DNA from: Brachyhypopomus gauderio
Taxonomy: Eukaryota; Chordata; Actinopteri; Gymnotiformes; Hypopomidae
Assembly (NCBI RefSeq): GCF_052324685.1
Contig: NW_027506876.1
Coordinates: forward strand, 248,001-312,000
Direction of reading: 5' to 3'
DNA: 64,000 bases
Shown: piece after piece, positions 47,170 to 58,358 of the stretch
Layout: each line of letters starts with the position of its first letter
Numbering within the stretch: position 1 is the stretch's first letter
Made by a program: the position numbers and the translations under genes
The notes under the pieces: model-generated
Told to the model about the DNA's origin: nothing
The model's input: only the letters and a program-made list of their open reading frames with translations
Databases searched by the model: none

Positions 47170-48155
47170 TATTTGTGAAAATCATGCATAACTCCTCCAA
47201 ATTTTCACTTAGGAACATGCAACTTGTTTCATTTTATTCCTTGCAGTAGACCTGACAACTTTGCAATTACAAGTCTTATTAAAAAATGCATAGTTTTGTC
47301 GCATTCATCTATTGTTTGAAAATAGCTATTTACAAACTTGTCATAGGAATTTGATCCAATTATGGAAAAATTGCTATGAGCATAATCAGTAGACTCTGTA
47401 GGTAAAAACTGAGTAAAAAAATGTTGGATTTTTATTTATCTGATTGGTCCATTTACCCATTATATCATTGTGGCCATGCCATTTATGACCTATATTGCTA
47501 TAACTCATAAACCATGTATGCAATCAACTCCCAATTTGAATGGCTTTTATAACCTGATGTCCTTGTGAGGTATGCCAAGTTTGGTTCAAATTGGCCTGTC
47601 GGGGGCGCTACAGTACCCAAAAACCTAAGAAAACATAAAAACTCATGCTGCAATCTTGTTATGCAGAATACAGACAATTAATTGGTCTTGTATGATCCAG
47701 ATCAATAAGTTCTATAACATTGCAATTACATCTTATAACAAAAAGTGCACTGCCTGACCGGAAATGAACCTTTTAATTCACCAAAATGTCATTGCATTAC
47801 TGAGATTAATGAGATATCAGTATGGTAGTACTCCATCTAGTGGCCAAACACCGAAACTGACTGAAAACTATTGCTCACATGAAATACCACACAAACACAC
47901 ACAAAGCTGATCTCAGCATGTGATTTAGTTCTGTGATCTGACTCAATTTCCCAATACACATTATTTTGATCCTTTTGGGCCTTTAGTGCCCCAATTGAAC
48001 CTTTTTTTGCACATTAATTTATTTGTGCATTTTTTTCCACTCAAACAGCTTCTTTTCACATTTAGGGTCTAAAGGACCTTTTGGGCCTCTGCCTATTGAG
48101 GCCAAGAGGCCTATTCGTGTGTGAACCCGCCAATTGCCGCTTGCGGCTATATTTA

Positions 48156-49275
48156 GGGGTCCAAGCACTGAAGGTGCTGGAACCCTATTGTAATTGTTCC
48201 GATTATTATTATTATTCTTCTTTTTCTGCCCTAAAACGCGTTGTGCAGACCAAACCGTAACACCTACAGACTTCTCCTTTGGCCAACTTGTAGTACTCCT
48301 CTCCGCTACTCAGGCGCAACACGCCGGCCCGATCCGACCATAGGTGGCGCTATAGAGCGCAAAAAATTGTCACGCCTACACCGTATGTCATAAACAAAAA
48401 ATTCCAATTGCATCTGATCAGTCTTCTTCCATTCTACAAAAAATACATTTGAACCCATAAGCTCCGCCCCTTACATGTCGAGCTAATTTGCATAATATGC
48501 AAATTTGCACACATTTTTGAGCGCGTACTAGTCCCTGGATTTTTCACATACATGCACATATGTGGTATCAAAACGTTCAGAAGAGTCTGAACTTTAATTA
48601 TTATGGAGCCAAAGTGCACATTTCTGCACATGGGCGTGGCCACATGCATCACAAGTCAAGCGTAGAAAATTCCTTCGCCAAAAATGCACATATTCTGCTA
48701 TATCTCAGGCATTCTTTCACGTATTCATACCAAATTTCACATACATGTACCTATTGGGTGTCTAGACCTGCACATGCATTTTGGCAGACATGCACACCTA
48801 GGTGGCGCTATAACGGCCAAAAAACTCTCCTGCCCACACCGATTGGCCAAATAACTCCAAACTTGGTACGCATCATCTATATGCACCTATGACACAGGTC
48901 CTTGACCTGCACCATCATATGTCCAATATGGCCGCCGCTATCGACCAATCAGCTTTCAGTTCACATTTCACAAGCTTATCATAAGCCAATCAACATGAAA
49001 CTCACATATTATGTTCATCTACACACCCTCTAAGACATACTCAAGTATGATGGGAATTGCACCACTAGGTGGCGCTATACTAGAATTTCCTGAATTACCC
49101 CTACATCTTTCTTACACATGCACACACATGCAATGGCCTACCTATAGGTTTCATATACACATTGCTTCACCCATACCTACCCAGTGATTACAAACACATG
49201 CTTACGCATCTCAGGCGTGCCAGATGGTGCCCATACCCTGTGCTTGGACCCCGTAATTGCCGCTTGCGGCTATAT
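48156..49275 (+). mobile_element. Nested element 9 (type B)
   Basis: This short 1120-bp copy has the clearest paired ends: head ggggtccaagcac and tail gtgcttggacccc are perfect inverted 13-mers, followed by the usual gccgcttgcggctatat. The body start is type B. The right flank is ttcttc rather than a clean TTA. Confidence 0.75.
49062..49075 (+). promoter_or_regulatory. CTCF-like motif, element 9
   Basis: Same 14-mer with the type B gca flank. Confidence 0.55.
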
Positions 49276-51818
49276 TTCTTCTTATTATTATTTTTCTCCG
49301 GATAAAACGCATACTGCAGCCTAGACCGTAAGGCCCAGGGAGACCAAACTTGGCAGTATGGTGTAGTCTGTTTGCGGGACCATGCTAAAGTACAGACACC
49401 CACATTGGCCTGATGGTGGCGCTATAGCGCAGCATTTTGCGTTTTGGTCCATATCTCTCACCCCGTAGGTCCTAGAAACAAAATTCCACTTCAGGTGCAT
49501 TCCTTGGCTCCAGACAAACAAAAAAGCCTCAAGAACCATTAAGCTCCGCCTACTTAGATTTTTTGCTAATTTGCATAATATGCAAAACGTATTTTTTTAT
49601 ACTTGTCCCTGGTTTTTCATCTGATCACCACAATCTTGGTGTCAAAATATTCACAAGAATCTCATTATCAAGGAATATTAACAAAACTGTGACATTGGTA
49701 TACAGTCTGGTTGTCACATGTCAATCAATAGCTCTGAGGCGTGGCCAAATTTACTTCAGCAGCTATATCTCAGCAATGCTTTGACCAATCTTCATGCAAA
49801 TTTATCAGTTGTTAGGACACATGACTCAGAGGTCACAGGTCAAAGCTGGCCACGATGGTCCAATAGGGGGCGCTATAACATGAGAAAAACTGTTTCTCAG
49901 AAACCATTAGTCACATCAAGCCAAAACTTTACACGCATCATCATGGGGTCAAGTGGTATCAAGACACACAATAATGACCTCATCACTCAAAAAACATGGC
50001 CGCCATAAGCCAATTAATTTTAATTTGAATTAATTGGCCATTTGACAGACTTACCATGGGTACATACACATGAAACTGACATGGTATGTTCATGTACACA
50101 CACTTTAAGACATACTTTTGTTAGAAGGCAATTGCACCACTAGGTGGCGCTATACTAGAAAATCCAGAATTTCTCCTACATATTTTCACTTATCAAGAAA
50201 TGCTTGCACTCATATGATTGTATGCAGAATTCCTAGCAACTTTGTAATTACATGTGCTTTGCAAAAATGTACCACTTTTTCACTATTATCAAATATATAT
50301 AACTTGTCATTTTCATGCTAGTCCTAGCATTTTAACTCCATCACCTTAAATCACACCTTGTAATACTCAGCAGACTCTGAAATGCTAAGATTAGTGAGAA
50401 AATCCTAAGGTTTTGACAAATTAATATTTTTCATATGCATCACAATGCTACCATCATAACACATCAAATTCACAGTTCAATAACTACGCCATAGTATGTC
50501 TGATTGTTAAGAAAATTGACAACCACATTCTCATGACCATTGTGGTGCTATGTGCCAATTTTGAGCCAAATCCGTCCACAAACAGCTCTACAGTGAATAT
50601 TTTCATTTTCCATACTGAGCTGTGCAGGGAGAAGACGAGAACTGCTCAGCCCACACGCACGTGCCATTCTCGCACACGCTGCCCCCCTCCTCCACTCCCC
50701 CATCCTTCTAACATTTTACAACCCTTGGGCTCTCCCTCCTCCCTCTCTCTCTTTCACATGCACTCACAAAAACAAAGACCTCTCTGGCCTATAGGTTTTA
50801 CATACACACTAATTCTAGCCATTACTACCAATTACCCAGTGAATAATATACAGATATTTAGCTTCTTTTTTTCCACACACCCTCACACATGACTTCCTAT
50901 ATGCTTCATATATACATTTCTCTAGCCATTTCCAACACACTAACTGATATTTAGCTTCATTTTTCCATCCACACTCTCAACTCATGCCCTCTATACATCC
51001 TGAAATGACATAAGAGAGGACAGAGATATGTAATTCACATTTCACACACAACCTCTATATAACTGCATGCTTTACTTATCATCAAAGTCTTGTTAGATAC
51101 ACATTCCTAGTGGCCTCCCTACTATGGGCACAACAGTGATAACATGTCAGAGTAGGGATGAGAACATCATGAACAGGCAAAGATAAGAATATTTGTGTTA
51201 TTTTATTGTATACTAAGCCATCACTCTTTGGTTTGTTTGAGATTCACATGTGACAGATTTTGTCAGCTAAATGAAAAGGGTTAAAGAGTGGGGTTTACAT
51301 GTGGGGCATTAACAAGAGCTCTCCTGCTGCTATGTTCACAACTTCTGACAAATTCAGCCAAAGGTATATTTATTTGACTAGGCCCCTGGGTCAGTGTATC
51401 AGTGCTTTTAACCTAATCTCAGCATTTGATTTAGTTGTATGGTCTGAATCATTTTGCTAATATCTTCCACACTGTATGGCCTAGAAACAAATTTCTACTT
51501 CAGCTGTATTCCTTTGCTCAAGCCAACCAAAAAAGCCTCAAGAAGCCCTTACTGCATACATGAAAAAACACACAAACACACACATACAAAGCTAATCACA
51601 GCATTTGATTAACTTCTATGATCTGAATCATTTTGCCATTACATTTTGTTTTGATCTTTTGGGCCTTTATTGCCCCAGTTGAATAATTTTTTGCAAATTA
51701 CTTTATCTGTCCATTTTTTGGACTGAAGTAGCTTCATATCACTTGTTGGTCTAAAAGACCCTTTGGGCTTTTGTGCCTTTTTTTGTGTGAACCCGCCAAT
51801 CGCCGCTTGCGGCTATAT
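49276..51818 (+). mobile_element. Nested element 10 (body and tail without a head)
   Basis: It begins in the T-rich tract (ttcttcttattatta) and carries a type A start, a type B middle like element 7, and a tail gtgtgaacccgcc...gcggctatat. No unpaired head is left for it: the nest has 10 heads and 11 tails. The region 50880-51450 resembles nothing else here apart from short AT-rich sequence. Confidence 0.62.
50137..50150 (+). promoter_or_regulatory. CTCF-like motif, element 10
   Basis: Same 14-mer with the type B gca flank. Confidence 0.55.
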
Positions 51819-52736
51819 TTAGGGTTCACACACATAGTGTGGGAACCCTATTGTAATTGCTCGAGTTTTTCTTATTATTATTATTTTTCAGGCTGTAAAA
51901 CGCATACTGCAGCCTAGACCGTAAGGCCCAGAAACACCAAACTTGGCAGACAGTTGCACCAGAGGTGCAATGAGGGAAACCCAGACAATGACCCACATTG
52001 GCCTGATGGTGGCGCTATAGCGCAGCATTTTGTGTTTTGGTCCATATCTCCTACACCGTAGGTCATAGAAACGAAATTCCACTTCTGATGGATTCCTTGG
52101 CTCAAACCAAACAAAAAAGCCTCAAGGACCCTTTAGCTCCGCCCACTTAGATTTCGAGTTAATTTGCATAATGTGCAAAATCGCACACATCTTTGAGCCC
52201 AAACTTGTCCCTGGATTTTTCACATACATGCACATATGTGGTATCAAAACGTTCAGAAGAGTCTGAACTTTAAAATCTATCCAGCAAAAATGCTAATTTC
52301 ATCACTACCTAGTCAGTATAAGCCAATCAAATGAGAGGGTGTAAACTCAATAGTAAATTTTGCGCATATGAAGCTCTAACTGCAGAAAACTTGCATGCAA
52401 TGAGATGACACTTCACAGACAGCTTCCCTCTGAGGGTCTGGGGCAGCTCGCAGAGGTTGCCATACCTCACCTGCTAGGGGGCGCTATAACATGCAAAAAT
52501 TTGCCCCATGCACTCAGATTGGCCGATCCACATGAAACTTGGCAGACATCATCTATGGGCCTCTGGGAACCAGGTCCTAAAACAGACATGCCATACTTCC
52601 AAAATGGCTGACGTAATCGGCCAATCAGTGATCGGCACGCGTTTGACAGGCTTACCATTGGTCGATCTGCACGAAACCTCTTGGGTGTGGAAAAGTGCAC
52701 ACCCCCTATGACATAATCCAGCCAGGTGTCGATTGG

Positions 52737-52750
52737 CCACTGGGGGGCGC
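52737..52750 (+). promoter_or_regulatory. CTCF-like motif, element 11
   Basis: CCACTGGGGGGCGC preceded by tgg and followed by ta; 17 of 19 bases of the recalled consensus. Confidence 0.55.
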
Positions 52751-53635
52751 TATTGCAAATAAAGCAAGTATATCCCCTACATAATTCCACTTGGGAACAT
52801 GCAATTAGACTCTTTTGATTCCTTGCAGTAGTGCGAACAACTTTCCCATTACATGTCCTATTAAAAAATGCACAGTTTATTTACAGTTAATAATAGTTTG
52901 AAATCATCACTTTTCATACTCCTCCTAGGATTTTCATACTATCATGTCAAGCAAAGTCTTATAATACTCTACAGAGTGTGAAATCAAAAAACAATCCAAA
53001 GATTTTGGATTTGAGGACACTTATACCTGCTAAATATTTTTTTAATGGACAGCATCGATACATATAATATTCATATTCTTAAAGCTCTTTCATATTTTAC
53101 CCAATTCTGACCAAAATGCACAAGCCCATTCAGAATCCCATCCTGAACAAATTTGTCAAGTTTCATCTAAATCGGTTATCGTATGGCTCTACAGTGCAGT
53201 ATTATATACAATGCATAAAAATGCATGTAAAGTCCCTCTGTCACCTTCTCCTTCTCACACGCACGCAAGCTGAAACTCACACTCTCAGTCTCTCTCACAC
53301 TCTCACCCACATTCCCCCTCCCATCTCTGTGCCCTAAGTAAACATTGCTCTGGCTACCTAGATCTCTCTGTGTCTATTAACCAGGCACACACACATACAG
53401 GCGCAAGCAGGCCTTCCTATAGCATTCACAATGACACTTCCCTAGCCATACCCACCCATATCTCAGTGACTAACACATGCTCATACAAACTGATATTTGG
53501 CTTCTTTTTTGTCTCTCTCTCTCACACAAACACACAGACACACACACCTTTATACCTATATGTATGTATAGTTTCTATGTAAACTTATGTATGTATGTAT
53601 TAGTATATGTTGTCATAGTTTGAGTACATACACTA

Positions 53636-53636
<1 letters not shown>

Positions 53637-53679
<43 letters not shown>
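53637..53679 (+). repeat. (CA)n microsatellite
   Basis: About 21 CA units within element 11. Confidence 0.92.
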
Positions 53680-53681
<2 letters not shown>

Positions 53682-53736
53682 CTACCTAAATGTATGTAGT
53701 TTGTATGCATATCTATAGTATATGTATAGTATATGT

Positions 53737-54012
53737 AAGTCATGCCAGTGATGTCAGTCATATCAGACATGCCAGTCCAGTCATGTCAGTCATATCAGTC
53801 ATGTCAGTGATGCCAGTCATGTAAGTCATGTCATGCCAATCATTTCAGTCCAGTCATATCAGTCATTTCAGTCCAGTCATATCAGTCATTTCAGTCAAAT
53901 CATCAAATCATTACAGTCATGCCAGTTATGTCAGTCATATCAGTCATGTTAATTTTGTTCGCCATGGCAGTGATGTCATTCCAGTCATGCCAGTCATGTC
54001 AGTCATGTAATG
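53737..54012 (+). repeat. cagtcatgt minisatellite in element 11
   Basis: Same minisatellite as in element 7, followed by the same flank (ggctttgcagactac). Confidence 0.85.
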
Positions 54013-54363
54013 CCAGGCTTTGCAGACTACATTCATACTTTGAATACATGGGCAGTCATGTTAGGCATGCTAGGTGTGTAAAGAGTGAATTAACAAAGCA
54101 TAGTCTCTGGCTCCCTCAATCTCTCTCTGTCGGTGATATACAGGCCCAATCATGTATAGACACATGCAGGCCTTCCTATATTGTTCACATAGATGCAGCC
54201 CTAGCCAGATGTGCTGTTTCTGTGTCTCCCTTTCTGACACATGCAGATGTCATTACACACTATCTGTAGAGCACACACTGGCCAAACCCAAACAGCTTCT
54301 TTTCACTTTTAGGTCTAAAGGACCTTTTGGGCTTCCTTTTGCTTATTGTGTGTGTGAACCCGC

Positions 54364-56260
54364 CTATCGCCGCTTGCGGCTATATTTAATTTTTGGAACT
54401 AATAAAAGACCAGCACCCTGTGATCTTAGTGGGCGTGGGGGTTCGTAATAGGAAATAAGTTCCTGAAGGTACTCAGGAGCAAGCCCGTGCAATGCTTTAT
54501 AAGTTAATAAAAGAATTTTAAAGTCAATACGGAATTTAACTGGGAGCCAATGCAGGGCTGATAGGACTGGACTGATATGCTGAAATTTTCTAGTTCTGGT
54601 CAGAACCCTGGCTGCGGCATTTTGAACTATTTGAAGTTTATTTAGATTCCTATTTGAACATCCTGACAGTAGTGCATTGCAGTAGTCTAATCTAGAGCTA
54701 ACAAAGGCGTGCACCAATTTTTCCGCATCATCCTGTGATAATGCATTTCTTAATTTAGCAATGTTACGGAGATGTAGAAAAGCTATCCTAGTAGTATTAT
54801 CTATGTATTTATCAAATGATAGGTCAGAGTCGAGTATGACGCCTAGGTTTTTGGCTACTGTGCCAGGTGTAATGGGGTAGCCTGCGAGATTAAGCATTAG
54901 ATCTGGAATTTTCTGTTTTGAGGCCTTAGGGCCCAGAAGAAGAACTTCTGTTTTGTCCTCATTAAGTTGGAGGAAGTTTAGAGACATCCAGCATTTAATA
55001 TCTTTTACACAGGCCTCAATTTTTCTTAAAATGAGTTTGTCATCAGGTTTGGCTGATATGTAAAGTTGAGTGTCATCTGCATAGCAGTGAAAATTGACAC
55101 CATGTTTGTTTATAACTGTGCCCAATGGTAGCATATATAGTGTAAATAATAGTGGTCCTAGAATGGAGCCTTGCGGGATCCCATATTTAACTTTTGTACG
55201 TTTGGATGGAATATTATTGAGCTCTACAAACTGATAGCGATTTGTTAAGTAAGAATGAAACCATGAAAGGGCTGTGCCAGAGACTCCAACCCAGCGTTCT
55301 AACCTTTCTAGCAAGATCCTATGATCAATTGTGTCGAAAGCTGCACTAAGATCAAGAAGCACTAACAGCGATACATAACCTTGATCTGAAGCAAGGAGGA
55401 GGTCATTTGTTACTTTAACTAATGCTGTTTCAGTACTGTGATGGGGCCTAAAACCAGATTGGAACTTTTCAAATATGTGATGCCTATGCAGATATAGGCA
55501 TAATTGCTGGGCAACAGCTTTTTCTATGATCTTAGATATAAATGATGTGTTTGAAATGGGTCTATAATTAGATAGTACAGTAGGATCAAGATTTGGTTTC
55601 TTAATCAGAGGTTTAATAACTGCTAATTTACATGATTTGGGCATGTGACCTATTGTAATGGATGAGTTAACTATAGTTAGAAGAGGTTCAGTTACCGCTG
55701 GTAATACCTCTTTTAATAACTTTGATGGAACAGAGTCTAGTGTGCAGGTAGCACAATTTAAGGAAGAAATTATTTTCTCTAATTCTGATTGTGGGAGTGG
55801 ATGAAAAGCATCAAGTTTTTCTCCCAGTATGCGATTTAAATCGATGTCAACCAAACCAGATGACATACCAGTTGTATTGCTAATAAAAGGTTTTATATTT
55901 TGTCTAATATTCTCTATTTTATTATCAAAAAAATCTATAAATACATTACTAGTGAGGTTTACTGGAATCTGAGGTTCTGCGCCTGCTTGATTTTTTGTAA
56001 GTTTGGAAATAGTATTAAAAAGAAATCTAGGATTGTTTTTATTTTTCTCTATCAGTGAGGCTAGGTATGCTGAGCGTGCTTTAGCGAGTGCCCGTTTGTA
56101 GTCAATGATGCTATCCTTCCAGGCACAGTAGAATACTTCCAACTTAGTAGATCGCCATTTACGCTCTAATTTACGTGCTATTTGTTTTAAGTTTCTAGTT
56201 TGGTCAGTGTACCACGGAGCGAGTTTTTTAGATCTAGTCTTTTTATATTTGAGTGGAGCT
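54364..56260 (-). CDS. LINE ORF2 fragment: reverse transcriptase
   Basis: The frame is open from the truncated 5' edge of the LINE, with no ATG at its beginning; the first TTG is at 56142. Counting from that TTG, RT motifs appear in order: NYRPIS (192-197), FQSGFRP (227-232), motif A DLSAAFD (264-270), motif [11 protein letters not shown] (321-330), motif C YADD (354-357) with both aspartates, and LNEDKTE (393-399). A C-terminal connection region follows, with LHWLPV and LAPEYL, then YEPPRPLR, as in L2-like elements. The upstream part ([10 protein letters not shown]) matches the linker after the endonuclease, which is missing. The last residues IKYSRKRR come mostly from the inserted element's 3' hairpin, not from the LINE. 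It is not a host gene. Without the 5' half this copy cannot be autonomous. Confidence 0.88.
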
Positions 56261-56265
56261 ACCTA
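56261..56265. repeat. LINE target-site duplication, right
   Basis: ACCTA; array sequence continues directly after it. Confidence 0.8.
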
Positions 56266-56353
56266 CTGCTTAGCCATTGTTGACATGATGACTTCCATGC
56301 TCTGATTGTATGAGGAAACGCCCACGAGAGATGTGCCCATTCAGACAAGCAAG

Positions 56354-56426
56354 GTTTCTGTAGTGTAGTGGTCATCACGTTTGCCTAACATGCGAAAGGT
56401 CCCTGGTTCGGTACCAGGCAGAAACA
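56354..56426 (+). tRNA. tRNA-Val(AAC), C29U, C38U, A58G
   Basis: First tRNA after the LINE. The B box reads ggttcggtacc: A58, one of the most conserved tRNA and B-box bases, is G. Confidence 0.75.
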
Positions 56427-56865
56427 TGCTTCTTGATAGAATTACAAACACACCACTGCTGTTTAGTGGTTTGTTGCCAGTGTAAAGGCTATCGGGGAGC
56501 TCTTCCCTTTAGATCCTCAAAGTGAGCTCTCAGTCTCATGTGATCGATACAGGAATGTTCTAAATCGCCATGTACCTTCATAGCAGTACTAATGCAATCA
56601 GTTCAAACTAAATGAAACTCAGTGGAAACGTACGTAGTGCTTTGTCATGTTGTCTCCCAACGTAGAAAACTCATGCTACTCGGTTGATTTGTAGACGTTT
56701 GTGTTATAAAGGGATCGAATGATGTCAACATTTGGTGTTTGGATGTGAATGTTTTGTCTTAAAGCAGAGTAGACCTACTGCTTAGCCATTGTTGACATGA
56801 TGACTTCCATGCTCTGATTGTATGAGGAAACGCCCACGAGAGATGTGCCCATTCAGACAAGCAAG

Positions 56866-56938
56866 GTTTCTGTAGTGTAGTGGTCATCACGTTCGCCTAA
56901 CACGCGAAAGGTCCCTGGTTCGATACCAGGCAGAAACA
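56866..56938 (+). tRNA. tRNA-Val(AAC), consensus
   Basis: Full consensus cloverleaf; followed by aagctt. Confidence 0.92.
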
Positions 56939-57773
56939 AGCTTCTTGATAGAAGTACAAACACACCACTGCTGTTTAGTGGTTTGTTGCCAGTGTAAAGG
57001 CTATCGGGGAGCTCTTCCCTTTAGATCCTCAAAGTGAGCTCTCAGTCTCATGTGATCGATACAGGAATGTTCTAAATCGCCATGTACCTTGATAGCAGTA
57101 CTAATGCAATCAGTTCAAACAAAATGAAACTCAGTGGAAACGTACCTAGTGCTTTGTCATGTTGTCTCCCAACGTAGAAAACTCATGCTACTCGGTTGAT
57201 TTGTAGACGTTTGTGTTATAAAGGGATCGAATGATGTCAACATTTGGTGTTTGGATGTGAATGTTTTGTCTTAAAGCAGAGTAGACCTACTGCTTAGCCA
57301 GTGTTGATCGGTTCAATCAAAATGAAACTCAGTGGAAACGTACCTAGTGCTTTGTCATGTTGTCTCCCAACGTAGAAAACTCATGCTACTTGGTTGATTT
57401 GTAGACGTTTGTGTTATAAAGGTATCGAATGAAGTCAACATTTGGTGTTTGGATGTGAATGTTTTGTCTTAAAGCAGAGTAGACCTACTGCTTAGCAAGT
57501 GTTGATCGGTTCAATCAAAATGAAACTCAGTGGAAATGTACCTAGTGCTTTGTCATGTTGTCTCCAAACGTAGAAAACTCATGCTACTCGGTTGATTTGT
57601 AGACGTTTGTGTTATAAAGGTATCGAATGAAGTCAACATTTGGTGTTTGGATGTGAATGTTTTGTCTTAAAGCAGAGTAGACCTACCGCTTAGCCATTGT
57701 TGACATGATGACTTCCATGCTCTGATTGTATGAGGAAACGCCAACGAGAGATGTGCCCATTCAGACAAGCAAG

Positions 57774-57846
57774 GTTTCTGTAGTGTAGTGGTCATCACGT
57801 TTGCCTAACATGCGAAAGGTCCCTGGTTCAATACCAGGCAGAAACA
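57774..57846 (+). tRNA. tRNA-Val(AAC), C29U, C38U, G57A
   Basis: U-G wobble at 29-41 and T loop ttcaata; U33 kept. Confidence 0.8.
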
Positions 57847-58285
57847 TGCTTCTTGATAGAATTACAAACACACCACTGCTGTTTAGTGGTTTGTTGCCAG
57901 TGTAAAGGCTATCAGGGAGCTCTTCCCTTTAGATCCTCAAAGTGAGCTGTCAGTCTCATGTGATCGATACAGGAATGTTTTAAATCGCCATGTACCTTGA
58001 TAGCAGTACTAATGCAGCCGGTTCAATCAAAATGAAACTCAGTGGAAACGTACGTAGTGCTTTGTCATGTTGTCTCCCAACGTAGAAAACTCATGCTACT
58101 CGGTTGATTTGTAGACGTTTGTGTTATAAAGGGATCGAATGATGTCAACATTTGGTGTTTGGATGTGAATGTTTTGTCTTAAAGCAGAGTAGACCTACTG
58201 CTTAGCCATTGTTGACATGATGACTTCCATGCTCTGATTGTATGAGGAAACGCCCACGAGAGATGTGCCCATTCAGACAAGCAAG

Positions 58286-58358
58286 GTTTCTGTAGTGTAG
58301 TGGTCATCACGTTCGCCTAACACGCGAAAGGTCCCTGGTTCGATACCAGGCAGAAACA
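58286..58358 (+). tRNA. tRNA-Val(AAC), consensus
   Basis: Full consensus cloverleaf. Confidence 0.92.

Larger units (their letters stand above)
39120..48152 (+). mobile_element. Nested element 5 (type A), outer copy of second nest
   Basis: The head follows element 1 directly, sharing one TTA. Its own body is 46305-48152. Its TTA tract took two insertions in series: 39176-44387 and 44391-46301. Confidence 0.65.
51822..54385 (+). mobile_element. Nested element 11 (type A ends, mosaic body)
   Basis: The head gggttcacacacatag and tail gtgtgtgaacccgcc are type A. The body switches to type B near 52145 and shares its last 650 bp (cagtcatgt minisatellite and following sequence) with element 7. The LINE resumes at 54386 after TTA. 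Confidence 0.7.
30248..56260 (-). mobile_element. 5'-truncated L2/CR1-type LINE, split by nested elements
   Basis: A LINE lies on the - strand with its 3' end at 30248 and its truncated 5' end at 56260. It is flanked by ACCTA on both sides (30243-30247 and 56261-56265), a 5-bp target duplication. Its 3' end is a short tandem tail, (TTGA)n on the - strand, typical of the CR1/L2/Rex1 group. The ORF and 3' UTR are separated by 23.3 kb of younger insertions (31087-54385). Endonuclease and ORF1 are missing, as expected from incomplete target-primed reverse transcription. The clade is judged from RT motifs and tail type. Confidence 0.88.

Noticed and set aside
31618-49784. A family of about 73-residue open frames (starting MLICIICKTYF) repeated in eight bodies
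   Set aside because: They recur because the bodies are repeated. They match no family I recognise, overlap the palindrome and CTCF-like motifs, and have no neighbouring gene signals. A test for synonymous excess across many copies could reopen this.
52405-52790. Overlapping open frames of 63-107 residues in element 11
   Set aside because: They lie on both strands over a CTCF-like site in a GC-richer part of the body, with no recognisable domain.
31087-54385. Autonomous Helitron or Harbinger element with Rep/helicase or transposase
   Set aside because: No open frame in the nested copies has such domains; all copies appear non-autonomous.
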